Shown here: one piece after another, positions 42,113 to 52,504 of the stretch | How positions within the stretch are numbered: the stretch's first letter is position 1 | How the letters are laid out: each line of letters starts with the position of its first letter | NCBI GenBank assembly: GCA_951799405.1 | Contig: OX637345.1 | Coordinates: forward strand, 5,208,001 to 5,272,000 | Reading direction: 5' to 3' | Source: Agapetus fuscipes | Lineage: Eukaryota > Arthropoda > Insecta > Trichoptera > Glossosomatidae | Length of the DNA stretch: 64,000 nt | Program-made: the position numbers and the translations under genes | Notes under the pieces: generated by a model | The model's database searches: none | The model's input: the letters and a program-made list of their open reading frames with translations, nothing else | What the model was told of the DNA's origin: nothing

Positions 42113-42400
42113 CCAGCCGATCTGTAAGTCTAGTGGTTTGCTAATGCGGGCTCGTAATTCGAAGGTCGTGAGTTCGATTTCACGCAAAGCCCAAAATAAA
42201 TATTTATATTTCCAAATAATTTACTCTACTCCGGGTTAAAAAAATCATTTACCTTAAAAAAAAAGACAAGTCACCAAAGGCCCCACTCAGCCTTACAGTA
42301 CATTGGTCTTGCTTGAGAATTTTCGCTTTTTATAACAACGACTTTGCAGAGGGCTCCTCAGGTGTGTTTCACACAAAAACAGTGCTCACCAAATAAATGA
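42113..42400 (+). mobile_element. SINE-B, near full length
   Basis: Head CTGTAAGTCTAGTGGTTTGC, GAAGGTCGTGAGTTCGATTT, body to AACAGTGCTCACCAAATAAA. Confidence 0.85.
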
Positions 42401-42674
42401 GAAATAGCATAGATACGCATTTTCATTTTAAAATAATTTTATTTACAGGCTAATATTCGTTTACATTAATTTGAATCGAAATAAAAATATGAACACCAGA
42501 CATCACGGTAAAAGTCTAAAATAATTGCGTAACATTTTAAGCATATATAAATTCAAAACCTTTTGGTAGACCTGCACACAGTTTTCACAATTTACATTTT
42601 ATGCTAATCTGAAACCTTAATTTTAAAATATAAGATGTTGCTTAGGAGTTGTAGGTGTGCTGGATATTTGCTTT

Positions 42675-42765
42675 TTGGGGTCTGTTGCCGTGGCCTAATG
42701 GACCTGGAGCTTCCGGACGTTTTGTCCATGCTTGCTATGGGTTTCTTTATCGTGAAGATTCTGGT
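42675..42765 (-). repeat. TTGCCGTG...GAAACG repeat, copy 2, coding for the protease 2 tail
   Basis: CTGTTGCCGTGGCCTAATGG, then GACGTTTTGTCCATG and TATGGGTTTCTTTATCGTG align with 36.4 and 62.0 kb. The last exon of protease 2 enters it, and its TAG stop lies within it. Confidence 0.8.
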
Positions 42766-45700
42766 GTTGAATGTGTTCGTAGATCCATGAGCTGAATGTT
42801 GCTACTCTTGTGTACACCGCGGCCATTTTAGGTGAGCAGCCATGCTTTCCTACTGAGACTATACCAATGAGAACATTGTTCCATATCAGGCCACTGCCAG
42901 AGTCACCTTTGCATGTTGTTTTGGACTTCAAGTCACCGGCACAGATGTGGTTTTTATTTATGCCCGGATAGATTCGACTGCAAGTCAATTGGTCCACTAT
43001 TGGTATATTTATTCGATTCAAAGAATCGGCACGAATCGGATCCCCTCCCGAAGAATACTGGAATGAAAACAAAATATGATTGACACATCACTCGACTTAT
43101 AGTTTGGTATGACTGTAGGAGGCTGACCACCCATGCTGTAAAAATGGTTCACTTTACCAATGTCACATCTGTTGCAGGGAAGGACAGCAGAAGTTGCTAG
43201 TCTTATGTTCATTTGAGGTTTGTTTTTTAAATTGCAAGTACACATGTAGCATTTTTAAGCGAGAACTAACACATGTCTGTTTGTGGGCATGCATTTAATA
43301 TGAACTTGAAATGTTAATATGTCTTTGCGACTCGGTGTTATGGCCGAAGAGCCCGAGTGGCTGATCTTTCCAGCGTATTTGGAATTGAATAACGCTGGTT
43401 AGATCCCCGCCCGGGTCACTTAACCATATCTTCCTCCCTGGTTTAACAGATCCCATTTCATGCACACAAGCTTCTGCTTACGCATGAAGAAAACTGAAAT
43501 ATCAAGGAGCGCATCCCTTTGCAGTTGCATCGAGTCAGTAACTCCAGATTTTGCCTTTTTTCTCTAGGGGACGAACAGGTAGATCTAGAATCACTGGTGG
43601 GTCGGGTCACGACCATTGGAAAGGCCTTCCGCCGCTGAAAAAAATTATAGCATTGCATGAGCGTTCTGTGATACGCTTCCCCGGATGGAAGTGTACAAAC
43701 GGAACGGGTATGAGAATGGGTTTGCGCAACTGGCCAAGAAAAAAGGTCAGTAAATTGCATCCCTTTTCACAAATCTATTAAAAAACTTCTATTAGATTAC
43801 CCCTGTTAATCCCCATCCAGCGACAAACACCATTGCCCCATCTGGCACTTGCATGTCCTGGTCAGGTATGGAGACCGGAGCTACATCCTTGTTGAACTCG
43901 AAGGGAGTCTTGAGGAACAGCAGAGCTATGTCAAAGTCGGCTGTCAAGGGGCTAGCTTGAGTGAAATTTTCATGCAAGACAATCTTTGATATTTTGGTGT
44001 TTTGCCCCCCACTCTTTTGGAATTTGGAACCCGCACGGACGGAGTGTATCTTCGGGTCTAAATGCCTAAAATGAATAAAATGTAAGAACACAATAGAAGA
44101 TTGATCAAAAAGTACAAAGTGAAGAGCCTTGTTAATGTTATCAACGATAAGGATTGCACTTCAAACAAGAAATATACGCATTCAAATGACATTTCTTTGT
44201 TAAAGTTCACAGTTAGTTTTATTTACCACGATCGGTTTCGGGACCGTTATGCCGTTATATTTTATTATATTTTGCACCTGAAGATGGGATGTTCTGCGGT
44301 CCCGAAACCGGTCGTGTTTAATAAACTTTACTTTGTTTAATAAACTCACTGTAAACTTTAAGAAATTTTATAAAAATCTGTTAAAATGGACTATCACAAA
44401 GTTACTGCCAAAAATCTACGTGTTTTTATTTAAAAAAAAAAGGTGACTTCAGTGGGACACGTAGAACCTACGTGCAAAAGACCCTGGGATATTGTGAATT
44501 TAAATACAGCAACTAAGCTACACATATAGTGTTGCAACCTTCTTGCCAAGTTATCCCCGAAGAGGACGTGGTGGCCGCATGTGGCGAGTTGAACCTTTTT
44601 GTTTTTACAGGTAAGGAAGCCGGCCTTACGCCAACCACTTCAGTTGAAGTGGGGGTTTCCCAGCTCCCGAGAGGGCTGGTACTAATTTCTTGTGAAGGCT
44701 GAGTAAGCCTTGCCGGTATTTTATTTTGGGGTTCGAAATAAACACCGAAACGGGAAATCATTTCTGACACCCTCGGTGGGATTCGAACCCGAACTTACGG
44801 TATGGAATGAAGCACACTAAACTGAGCTATCGACCGGACTTGATTCAGTAACAAACTTTTTTTTCTATTATTTGATTGGTAGAGACGATAGACCGTTGGG
44901 AATGAAATTTGAGATTTGTACAGGCTTGGGTTTTTAATTAAATTTTAAATTGAAATTTGGGATTCGTAATTGTTTTGATATTTATGTTTCTTAACTTATA
45001 GGTTGGTATACGGCTGACCACCCATGCTGTAAAAATGGTTCACTTTGCCAGTGTCACCCCTGTTACAGGGAAGGACGGCAAGAGTTACAGGGTGTATGTC
45101 CATTTGAGATTGGTTTTTATGTTGTAGGCTCACATGAGGCATGTGCTAGCGCGAACTTGTACATGGCTGGTTGTGAGAATGCATGTTATGTGAATCTCCA
45201 ATGTAACATATCTTTGCAACTTAGATTAGATTAGATTATCTTACTTGATAACGCAGTGTCCAGCAGTGACGACAACAGCTTCTGCTATAATAGATCCACC
45301 GCAGTACTGTGTGACCTTAGTTTTTTCATCATAAAACCAAATAAAGACCGCATGAGGCGCCTCACTAATCTCTATGTGAGAGCCTCCCACGATTCTCGCT
45401 TGAGGAATAGTGTGACCTAAAATATTGTTATGTTAATAGTATATGCAAAATAAATATTTAAATAGGTATAGGTATCAGTGGCAAAGGGTGCCATACAACT
45501 CGATTCCCATCGGCTTCCCTTTTAAAATGAGGCAACAAAGTAGTTAAAAAATATAGGCACAAAGTAAAAAAATACATTTAAAACCAAAGAAACAATACGT
45601 ATTTTTTCCCTATTGAAACCATGCAGTCTACTTTATTATCATTTTTGCCTCATTTTAAATGGAAAACCGATGGGAATTGAGTTGTATGGCACCCTTCGCC

Positions 45701-47756
45701 ACTGATAGGTATTAGTTAAAGCTGATAGGAATTCTGTATAATATTTGTGGATAAGATTAATGATTGTTGAGTAGATAGAAAACTCAATAGATTGTCAAAA
45801 TGGGGTTATAGCCGCGGGGGCCAAGAGGGCTGATCTTTCTAGCGTGTTTCGAATGGAACAACGTTGGTTCGATCCCCGCTTGGGTCACTTGACTTTAACT
45901 TTGACCCTGGTTCAACAGATGTTATTGGGTAATTATTATTTAATAATTCATTAATAATAAACAATAATGAATTATTAAATGATGATATTAATACCTGTTT
46001 CTGGCCAGGCAGAATAGGTTGGTGAATTGCATTCCTCTTCACAAATCTTATTTTTAATTAAAAAAAAAAAAAAAAAAAATGTGCTTTGAGAAGCTTCTGG
46101 CGAAATTCACCTTTAGAAACTTCTATCTCTGGGGTATATAAGCCGCGAACAGCTTGCAAGGGAGAGTTTTCTTACGACATTGTACCTGTGTGGATTACAA
46201 CAGCATAAGTGAACACAAACCATCTGTGAAATAAATAAATGTTAATTGCAAAATTAAATGTATAAGTGTAAAAATAAATATCCTAAAAGAAGACCAGGGT
46301 TTAATTTGGAGACTATTAGAACTCAAAAATAATAAGAATATTTATTAAAACACTGATTACACGATTTCATTATCCGTATCGACGGTTAAAAGGAAATATA
46401 TAAAAAAAGCTACATTTTTGTCAAAAATGAGTTATGAATGCTATCCTACTTAAAATTTTCCGCTCTTTCTAATGCGCTCACTCCCATAGCTCTACGATGA
46501 TTTTTCTGTGTGTAGAGCTATTTTGATTTCAACGATATGATAAAAAAAAAAAAAAAAAAGCTACGTCCATTTTTCTGCAATCTCAAACTTTAAGCTGCTC
46601 TCCTGAACAATGTAGTTTTTGTCACTCATGCCCTGTTACCTTTTAACCGTCGATATGAATCTTTACAAATTTGAAATGGCTACAGCATCTTTCATTTTGA
46701 AATCCGATGTGCTAAAATGGCTTTAAATGAGCCCAATATAATTTTCTTTCAATGATATTCCTTGATTTATAGATTGGTTTGAAGCTGACCACCCATACTG
46801 TAAAAAATGGTTCACTTTGCCAATTTCACCCCTGTGTCAGATCGGCAAGGGTTGCAGAGCTCATTTGAGATTGGGTTTTTATGTTGTATGTCGACATGCA
46901 GCATGTGTAAGCGCGAGCTTATACGTGTCTGCTTATGGTAGAATTTTAAATGTTAATATATTTATTTGCAGGTTAGATTACATATTATTGATATAACCTC
47001 TCTGTATGAAAAATATGCATGCCAAATTGTTTCCAAGTCTTTGAGATATTCCATCTCACTTTCATAGTTACAATGAGTTTCACTTGACTTTCCTTCTCTT
47101 TGTTACCATTTTCCAACAACAAGATTTATTGAAATATACGCAGGATGAGTAAAGATGAAATCTGCAGGTCAGCTATGTGCAACCAAGCTACTCATATAAA
47201 TGGTGTAACTTCTTGCCTTCGTTATTCTCTAAGGGGTCGCATGTGGCGATTTATTCTTACTGGTAAGGGGGCCCGGTCTCACACCAACCACTTTCAGTTG
47301 AAGTGGGGGTTACATAGCTGCCGAAGGGGCTGATTCTCTTTTTTCGTGAAGGCACTGAAACGAAAAATCACGTCTGACACCTCCGGTGGGGATCGAACCG
47401 TTGCTCTCGGCATGGAATGCAAGCATTCTACCAACTGAGCTATCGACCGGACTTTTTACGAGCTTGGTCCTCGCTACAAAGCGCAAATTCTCACGCAAGA
47501 CTCAGTTGCTGTAAGGGTGGATGGACTTTTTGATGACCAGTCATTGGTAAAGGTTTATGAATTTTTCAACCCAGCGAAGAGAAATTTGAAAATATAAATG
47601 GTATATTTTTTGTGCTCCGCCGGGATTCGATCCCAAAACCTTCCGTTTACGAGTCAGATGTGCTACCACTGGACTTGGTGCGTGAAGTTAAAAATAAATC
47701 TCACCTTCAGTTGGAACGCAGAAAGCCAAACCAAATAAAATAATAAACCGCATCAT
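42695..47756 (-). CDS. Chymotrypsin-like serine protease 2 (S1A), 4 exons, 283 aa, repeat-derived C-terminus
   Basis: Exons in transcript order: 47705-47756, 45245-45416, 43801-44065, 42695-43057. Intron phases match protease 1 and exon 3 has the same length (265 nt), so the pair arose by tandem duplication. Signal peptide starts MMRFIILFGLAFCV; activation is at R25 before IVGG. The triad is His71 (TAGHC), Asp120 (DFDIAL) and Ser216 (GDSGSG). Thr210 sits at S1 position 189 and Ala at 226, so it is not a trypsin. Protease 1 stops right after HIQHLI, but here the frame runs on past HIQHQN for about 20 Lys/His/Gln-rich residues before TAG. That tail lies in a dispersed repeat also present at 36.4 and 62.0 kb. 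A TATA box lies about 55 bp upstream of the start. A composite SINE ends only about 15 bp beyond exon 1, inside intron 1. Confidence 0.93.
43083..43336 (+). mobile_element. LINE-D 3' end, copy 10
   Basis: TCGACTTATAGTTTGGTATG to CTTTGCGACTCGG, in protease 2 intron 3. Confidence 0.8.
43337..43790 (+). mobile_element. SINE-C split by an insertion
   Basis: Head GTGTTATGGCCGAAGAGCCC to GAAGAAAACTG (43493), and tail AACTGGCCAAG...GCATCCCTTTTCACAAATCT (43728-43790). The intervening 235 bp is unrecognised and flanked by AACTG. Confidence 0.75.
44195..44345. repeat. Inverted repeat with hammerhead-like core
   Basis: CCACGATCGGTTTCGGGACC and GGTCCCGAAACCGGTCGTG are complements. CTGAAGA, GGGA/TCCC and GAAAC make the core at 44278-44308. 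In protease 2 intron 2. Confidence 0.7.
44509..44839 (-). mobile_element. SINE-A, near full length
   Basis: GCAACTAAGCTACACATATA to ACTGAGCTATCGACCGGAC, in protease 2 intron 2. Confidence 0.9.
44990..45240 (+). mobile_element. LINE-D 3' end, copy 11
   Basis: TTCTTAACTTATAGGTTGGT to CTTAGATTAGATTAGATTAT. Its tail ends about 5 bp from the exon 2 splice donor. Confidence 0.88.
45476..45704. mobile_element. hAT-type MITE with 8-bp duplication
   Basis: Perfect ATAGGTAT duplication (45468-45475, 45705-45712). Terminal repeats of about 60 bp start CAGTGGCAAAGGGTGCCATA and end GTATGGCACCCTTCGCCACTG. Sits 60 bp upstream of protease 2 exon 2, in intron 1. Confidence 0.9.
45802..46080 (+). mobile_element. 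SINE-C, full length with poly(A) tail, copy 4
   Basis: GGGGTTATAGCCGCGGGGGC to ATTCCTCTTCACAAATCT plus A-rich tail. Only scattered differences from copy 1 at 7.7 kb. Confidence 0.9.
46090..46142 (+). promoter_or_regulatory. HSE pair plus TATA box, orphan promoter-like module
   Basis: Two perfect head-to-head HSE units, GAAGCTTC (46090-46097) and GAAACTTC (46116-46123), sit just ahead of GTATATAAG (46134-46142). About 120 bp of leader-like sequence with several AATAAA follows. No coding frame follows. It starts right after the poly(A) of a SINE-C copy and lies in intron 1 of protease 2, antisense to it. A solo LTR or relict hsp promoter are both possible. Confidence 0.5.
46379..46653. mobile_element. 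TA-flanked MITE (TCGACGGTT type), copy 3, complete
   Basis: TCGACGGTTAAAAGG to CCTTTTAACCGTCGA flanked by TA at both sides. Confidence 0.9.
46753..46985 (+). mobile_element. LINE-D 3' end, copy 12
   Basis: ATTCCTTGATTTATAGATTG to GCAGGTTAGATTACATATTA. Confidence 0.85.
47179..47690 (-). mobile_element. Composite SINE-B/SINE-A, copy 3, full length
   Basis: SINE-A (47179-47452) fused at CGGACTTTTTACGAGCTTGG to SINE-B (47453-47690), which keeps its own tRNA-like head (GCCGGGATTCGATCCC). It ends about 15 bp inside intron 1 from exon 1 of protease 2. Confidence 0.88.
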
Positions 47757-47810
47757 CTTGATTTTCAAGGAGAACAAAGAGAATTTGTTTTTTCAGTCAT
47801 CACTTCCTGA

Positions 47811-47817
47811 TTATATA
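47811..47817 (-). promoter_or_regulatory. TATA box of protease 2
   Basis: TATATAA on the minus strand, about 55 bp upstream of the ATG at 47756. Position matches the TATA box of the paralogue. Confidence 0.6.
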
Positions 47818-47982
47818 CTCTCAAAGGTTTAATAAAACTTGATAATAGTTAATGTTTATTAACAATAAAATAATTAATTACTTAGATGATTTAAGTGTGC
47901 ATAATATTTTTTAATACTTAAATAAAAAATAATAATAAAAAATACCACTACTACTCGCTGCCTTAATAATAATAATAATATT

Positions 47983-48385
47983 ACGATGATTTATTTGGTG
48001 AGCGCTGTTTTTCTGTGTATCACACCTCAAGAGCCCTCTAATTGCTTTCGCAACGCAACTACGCAACTAAGCTACACATATAGTGTAACTTCTTGCCGCG
48101 TTATCCCCGAAGGGGTCGCATGTGGCGAGTTGAACCTATTTATTTTTACAAGTAAGGGGGCCGGCCTTACGCCAACCACTTCAGTTGAAGTGGGAATTTC
48201 CCAGCTCCCGAGGGGGCTGGTACTCATTTCTTGTAAAGGCTGAGTAAACCTCGCCGGTATTTATATTATGGGGTTTGAAATACACACCGAAATTGGAAAT
48301 CATTTCTGACACCCTCCTCGGTGGAATTCGAACCCGAGCTCACGGGGTAGAATGCAAGCACTCTACCAACTGAGCTATCGACCGG
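47983..48385 (-). mobile_element. SINE-A beside truncated SINE-B
   Basis: 47983-48049 is the SINE-B 3' end; 48050-48385 is near full-length SINE-A. This junction differs from the recurrent composite junction. Confidence 0.85.
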
Positions 48386-48392
48386 CTTTAGT

Positions 48393-48640
48393 TCTTGTTT
48401 ACCGTATAGACCAATCATCTAATTTTCCATGAGCAATGTTTGCATGTGTACTGTACCAATGCAATGTGTCTTATGAAAACAGGAAGTTGATTTTAAAAAT
48501 ATTTAAAACAACTCTCACATTATCGAGTTTTACGTTTTTTCTTAGATCAGATTATGTAGAATTTGATTCTTAAGACAACTGCATTAAAAAGTCACGTTTG
48601 ACAGAATTGGTCTATACGGTAAACAATAATTGGGGGAGCG
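48393..48640 (-). mobile_element. AGTGCTTGTTT-type MITE, copy 6
   Basis: AGTTCTTGTTTACCGTATAG and CTATACGGTAAACAATAATT are inverted. Internal ACAACTCTCACATTATCGAG. Confidence 0.8.
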
Positions 48641-48671
48641 TACTATTACCGCTTTTCTCGGTACCAATTTT

Positions 48672-49175
48672 AGACATTGTATGTATTTTATAGAATGGAA
48701 AAAAACGGATTTTACTGACCGTGCAAAAAATAAGAACGATTTTCTTTACGTTTCGTCGGACTCATATCGGACGTCCTCAGGAGACGTGACGTGTCTTCTA
48801 CAAAGAAGAGCCACGAACTGTTGAATTATTGTTGTTTGATCGAGGCCGAAAGTTGTAGGTACTTTTATTAACCTTCGGTGATGCATCCATAGATGTCGCA
48901 ATAGCTCCACTTGTACAGAAGGACGATATTATGTCTTCCTGTGAAATCGTCCGATTAATGAAAGGGTGGATCATAGAGGTAAGTACTGGCCTCCATATAC
49001 CTACAACTTTCGGCCTCGATCAAACAACAATAATTCAACAGTTCGTGGTTCTTCTTTGTAGAAGACACACGTCTCCTGAGGACGTCAGATATGACTACGA
49101 CGAAACGTAGAGAAAATCGTTCTTCTCTTTTGCGCGGTCAGTAAAATCCGTTTTATTTTCATTCTATAGAATGTC
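48672..49175. mobile_element. Long inverted-repeat element with arms of about 170 bp
   Basis: AACTGTTGAATTATTGTTGT, TTGATCGAGGCCGAAAGTTG on the left pair with their complements on the right (CAACTTTCGGCCTCGATCAA). Each arm carries CTGAGGA...GAAACGTA. About 130 bp of unique spacer. Confidence 0.85.
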
Positions 49176-49224
49176 TAACGTCCGTTATCATAAATAAAAA
49201 CATTGTATTGTAAGCTTGTATGAA

Positions 49225-49738
49225 AAAAGTTATGACTCTGGATGAAATGAAAGAAGTATGCAAGGACAGGAAGAAGTGGCGGCTAATCTGCAATGCTGAT
49301 TTTTAATTATAGTTTAAAATTTTTTGAGGAATTCAATAATTTATTTACAAAAAACTGATTTTTAATGTTGGTTTATTGGCTTGCTACACTTTTTGCATAA
49401 GACATTTTTTACTTTTTTTGTATAGATTAATTTTTAAGGTTTTGTTGTTTTCTTATACTTAAATGTTATTTATTACTCGTATTCCTTGACTTATAGGTTG
49501 GTATGAGGCTGACCACCCATACTGTAAAAAATGGTTCACTTTGCCAATTTCACCCCTGTTTCAGGGAATGTCGGCAAGAGTTGCAGGGCATATGTTCATT
49601 TGAGGTTTGGATTTTAATTGTAAGTACACAATCAGCATTTGTAAGCGCGAACTACATGTGTTTGTTTGTAGGCATACATCTGAGAGCTTTGAATGAATAT
49701 ATCCTTGCAACTTAGATTATAGATTATAGATTATAGTA
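49225..49738 (+). mobile_element. LINE-D with ORF tail and 3' UTR, copy 13
   Basis: CTGGATGAAATGAAAGAAGT encodes [20 protein letters not shown] and a stop. About 170 bp later comes ATTCCTTGACTTATAGGTTG to CTTAGATTATAGATTATAGA. Confidence 0.88.
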
Positions 49739-50129
49739 TGAATTGTTTCTACCAGCATGAATTTGATGATAGCGATGCGTTGTCTCACCAAAAAAGCTAA
49801 CAAGAGAACAAATTGATCCGCTTTTTGTGAAAAGAACATTGTAAACGCCTATATTTTGCTGATAAATTCTTTTGAACATGGGGTAAAGGTTATGACTATC
49901 CTCCCGCTGGAAATTTGCTCATTTCTTGTTCTCGAATCTTCCACGTACTTTGTTGTCACGTATCATGCGTAGTTCGTGATTAGAAAGCAGTGCTCGGAAA
50001 CTGATTCTACGAATTCAGTGAATGACGTAAAGGCTGTTGTTAGCTGTAACACAGGGACGAGCATTCCATGCAGGCAAACGACGGAAACATATCAGTATTT
50101 ATTAGGTCCAGATCCGCATTTTTCACATT

Positions 50130-50690
50130 ACGGTTGGTATGAGGCTAGTCCGGTCGATAGCTCAGTTGGTAGACTACTTGCATTCCATGCCGTGAGCTCG
50201 GGTTCGAACCCCACCGAGGGTATCAGAAATGATTTCCCGTTTCGGTGTTTATTTCAAATACCGGCAAGGTTTACTCAGCCTTCACAAGAAATAAGTACCA
50301 GCCCCCTCGGGAGCTGGGAAACCCCCACTTCAACTGAAGTGGTTGGCGTAAGGTCGGCCCCCTTACCTGTAAAAATAAATAAGTTTAACTCGCCACATGC
50401 GACCCCTTCGGGGATAACGCGGAAAGAAGTTACTCTATATATGTAGCTTAGTTGCGTTATGAGGCTGCCCCCCATGCTGTAAACACTTCTTTTACTTTTG
50501 CCAAAGCTACACCGGTGCCAGGAAAGAGTGGCAGGACTTGCAAGGTTATGTTCATATGAGGTATGATTCTTTTATTGTAGGTGCACATGCAGCATGTGTA
50601 AACGCGAAACACGCATCTGCCTGGGGCTTGCATTGAGTATATGCCTCAAATGTCAACAAATCTTTGTAACTCATATAGAATATAGATAGA
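50130..50690 (+). mobile_element. LINE-D copy interrupted by SINE-A
   Basis: GGTTGGTATGAGGCT before 50147 and TATGAGGCTGCCCCCCATGC after 50457: a 9-bp TATGAGGCT duplication flanks the SINE. LINE-D resumes to CTTTGTAACTCATATAG. Confidence 0.88.
50147..50457 (+). mobile_element. SINE-A with 9-bp target duplication
   Basis: Head AGTCCGGTCGATAGCTCAGT, B box GGTTCGAACCCC, tail ATGTAGCTTAGTTGCGT. Insertion inside LINE-D. Confidence 0.92.
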
Positions 50691-50789
50691 CGAGTTGAAT
50701 AGTTTTGAAATTGAAATGTTTCTAGCTATATTGTTCCAAGTCTTATTTGTTTTATGATAAAAATTAAAATTATGGTTTGTAATCTAAGT

Positions 50790-51130
50790 TGCACAACTTA
50801 TATACATTTAAGACTTGCATTTAATGCACGCCGCAAGCAGATCGCGCTTACACCTGATGCATGTGTACTTACAAATAAAACAAACCTCACCTGTTGAAAG
50901 AAAGAGCTTGTATAATAAAGATAATCTAATCTAATCTAAGCTGCATAGATATATATCATTTAAGATTTGTATTAAATGCATTCCCACAAGCAGACATGTC
51001 TAATTTCGCGCTAACACATGCCGCATGTGGACCTACAATATAAAAACCCAATCTCAAATGAACATAAGCCCTGCAACTCTTGCCGTCCTTCCCTGAAACA
51101 GGGGTGACATTGGCATAATGACTCTGGAAA
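50790..51130 (-). mobile_element. LINE-D 3' ends, a fragment plus copy 15
   Basis: 50790-50895 is a degraded fragment. 50915-51115 is a full 3' part with (TAATC)n tail complement and CCCTGAAACAGGGGTGACAT. Confidence 0.85.
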
Positions 51131-51345
51131 TGAAAAAAAAAATGGCGGTTGATCTGCAATGTTGGCGGCTAAGGTTAAGGCTTTTATTTTTTTTTTATTC
51201 TGCATAACTTTTTTTGAAATATTTTTTAATAACAGCATGTAGGTATAAGCGTGAACTTACACGTGTCTACTTTTGAGAATTAATTATACATAATATATGA
51301 GTCTTAAATGTCATTTTATTATCTGTGCGACGTAGATTATAGATA
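51118..51345 (+). mobile_element. LINE-D ORF tail and 3' fragment
   Basis: AATGGCGGTTGATCTGCAAT then AAGCGTGAACTTACACGTGT and GTAGATTATAGAT. Confidence 0.65.
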
Positions 51346-51735
51346 AAAAGTTACGTAACAAGGACTTATTCATATTATAACATACTGTATGAAATAAGAC
51401 CCAATACACAAGACTTATTCGGTCTCTGCTTTCTCTCCTTCAATAATATCCGGTCTCCATCAGCCGGTATCCGGATCTGCCCGGATATTCCCTCGTTTAT
51501 TCGTATCCGTCCATAAACACCAGTCTCTGTGACGCGTGGAAGATTCCACGAAAAGCCCGGGCTTAGCGAGAGGTCAGATTCCACGAAAAATACTGGAGAA
51601 CCCTTCAAAGGAAAATTGAGTAAATATTGAAGGAATGAGAGATTTTCTTTTCATAATACAATAGATATATCAGAACACCAGTGGCATTATTTTGAAAAAA
51701 AAAAACCTGCATGATCCAAGGATTACTGTTACTTA

Positions 51736-52060
51736 GAACAATCTGTAGTCTAGTGGTAACGCTTTGGAGTCGTAAATGAAAGGTCGTAGGTTCGTATCCT
51801 GGCGAAGCACAAAAAAATACCATTTACATTTGAAAATATGCTCTTTGCTGGGTTGAATAAATAATTCATACTCGAGTACTGTAACCAAAGGTCCATCCAG
51901 CCTTACAGCAACTAAGTCTTGCTTGAGAATTGGCGCTTTGTAGCGACGAACAAGTTCGTAAAAAGTCAGGTCCATAGCTCAGTTGGTAGAATGCTTGCAT
52001 TCTATGACGAGAGTAAGGGTTCAATCCCCACCGAAGGTCTCTGAAATAATTTACGTTTTG
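51736..52060 (+). mobile_element. Composite SINE-B/SINE-A, copy 4
   Basis: SINE-B with head (GTAGTCTAGTGGTAACGCTT) through AACAAGTTCGTAAAAAGTCA, joined to SINE-A head GTCCATAGCTCAGTTGGTAG and 60 bp beyond. Confidence 0.85.
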
Positions 52061-52504
52061 GTGTTTGTTAACTGAGTCGACTTTACGCAAACATGTCGCC
52101 GCCCTATTTATACGGCTCATACCGTTGGTTCTCGCGTATTCGAGAATATGCCACATACTTTCATAATGCATTTTGCTAGAGCTATACACACCCACCAGAT
52201 TGTTCGACACTATACCAGCGTGCCTAGGCCATATCTCAGTTTTTAAACCTTTTTCCTCCTATTTGGACTTTCAGTAGGATGCATCATCCGTACTATGAAC
52301 GTCAATTGTCCAGATTTCTGTTAATTGATTTTTTAACAGATTTTAAACATTTGAAAAAAGTGGGAAGCAATAATTAAAGTAATGAAGTCATCTCCTTGCT
52401 CTTGAATTAATTCACTTTTTTAAATAAAAATGCAAACCTCCCCGTCTAGCCACTCTGCGTTCCCGCCAACTTTTATCTGTGCAACTTAACTTTTTGCATT
52501 TCAT

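Noticed and set aside
50147..50446. Frames within SINE-A such as 49976-50446 (156 residues) and 39458-39982 (174 residues)
   Set aside because: They run through SINE-A; the repeated SSLGSWETPTSTEVVGV-like peptide is the SINE sequence.
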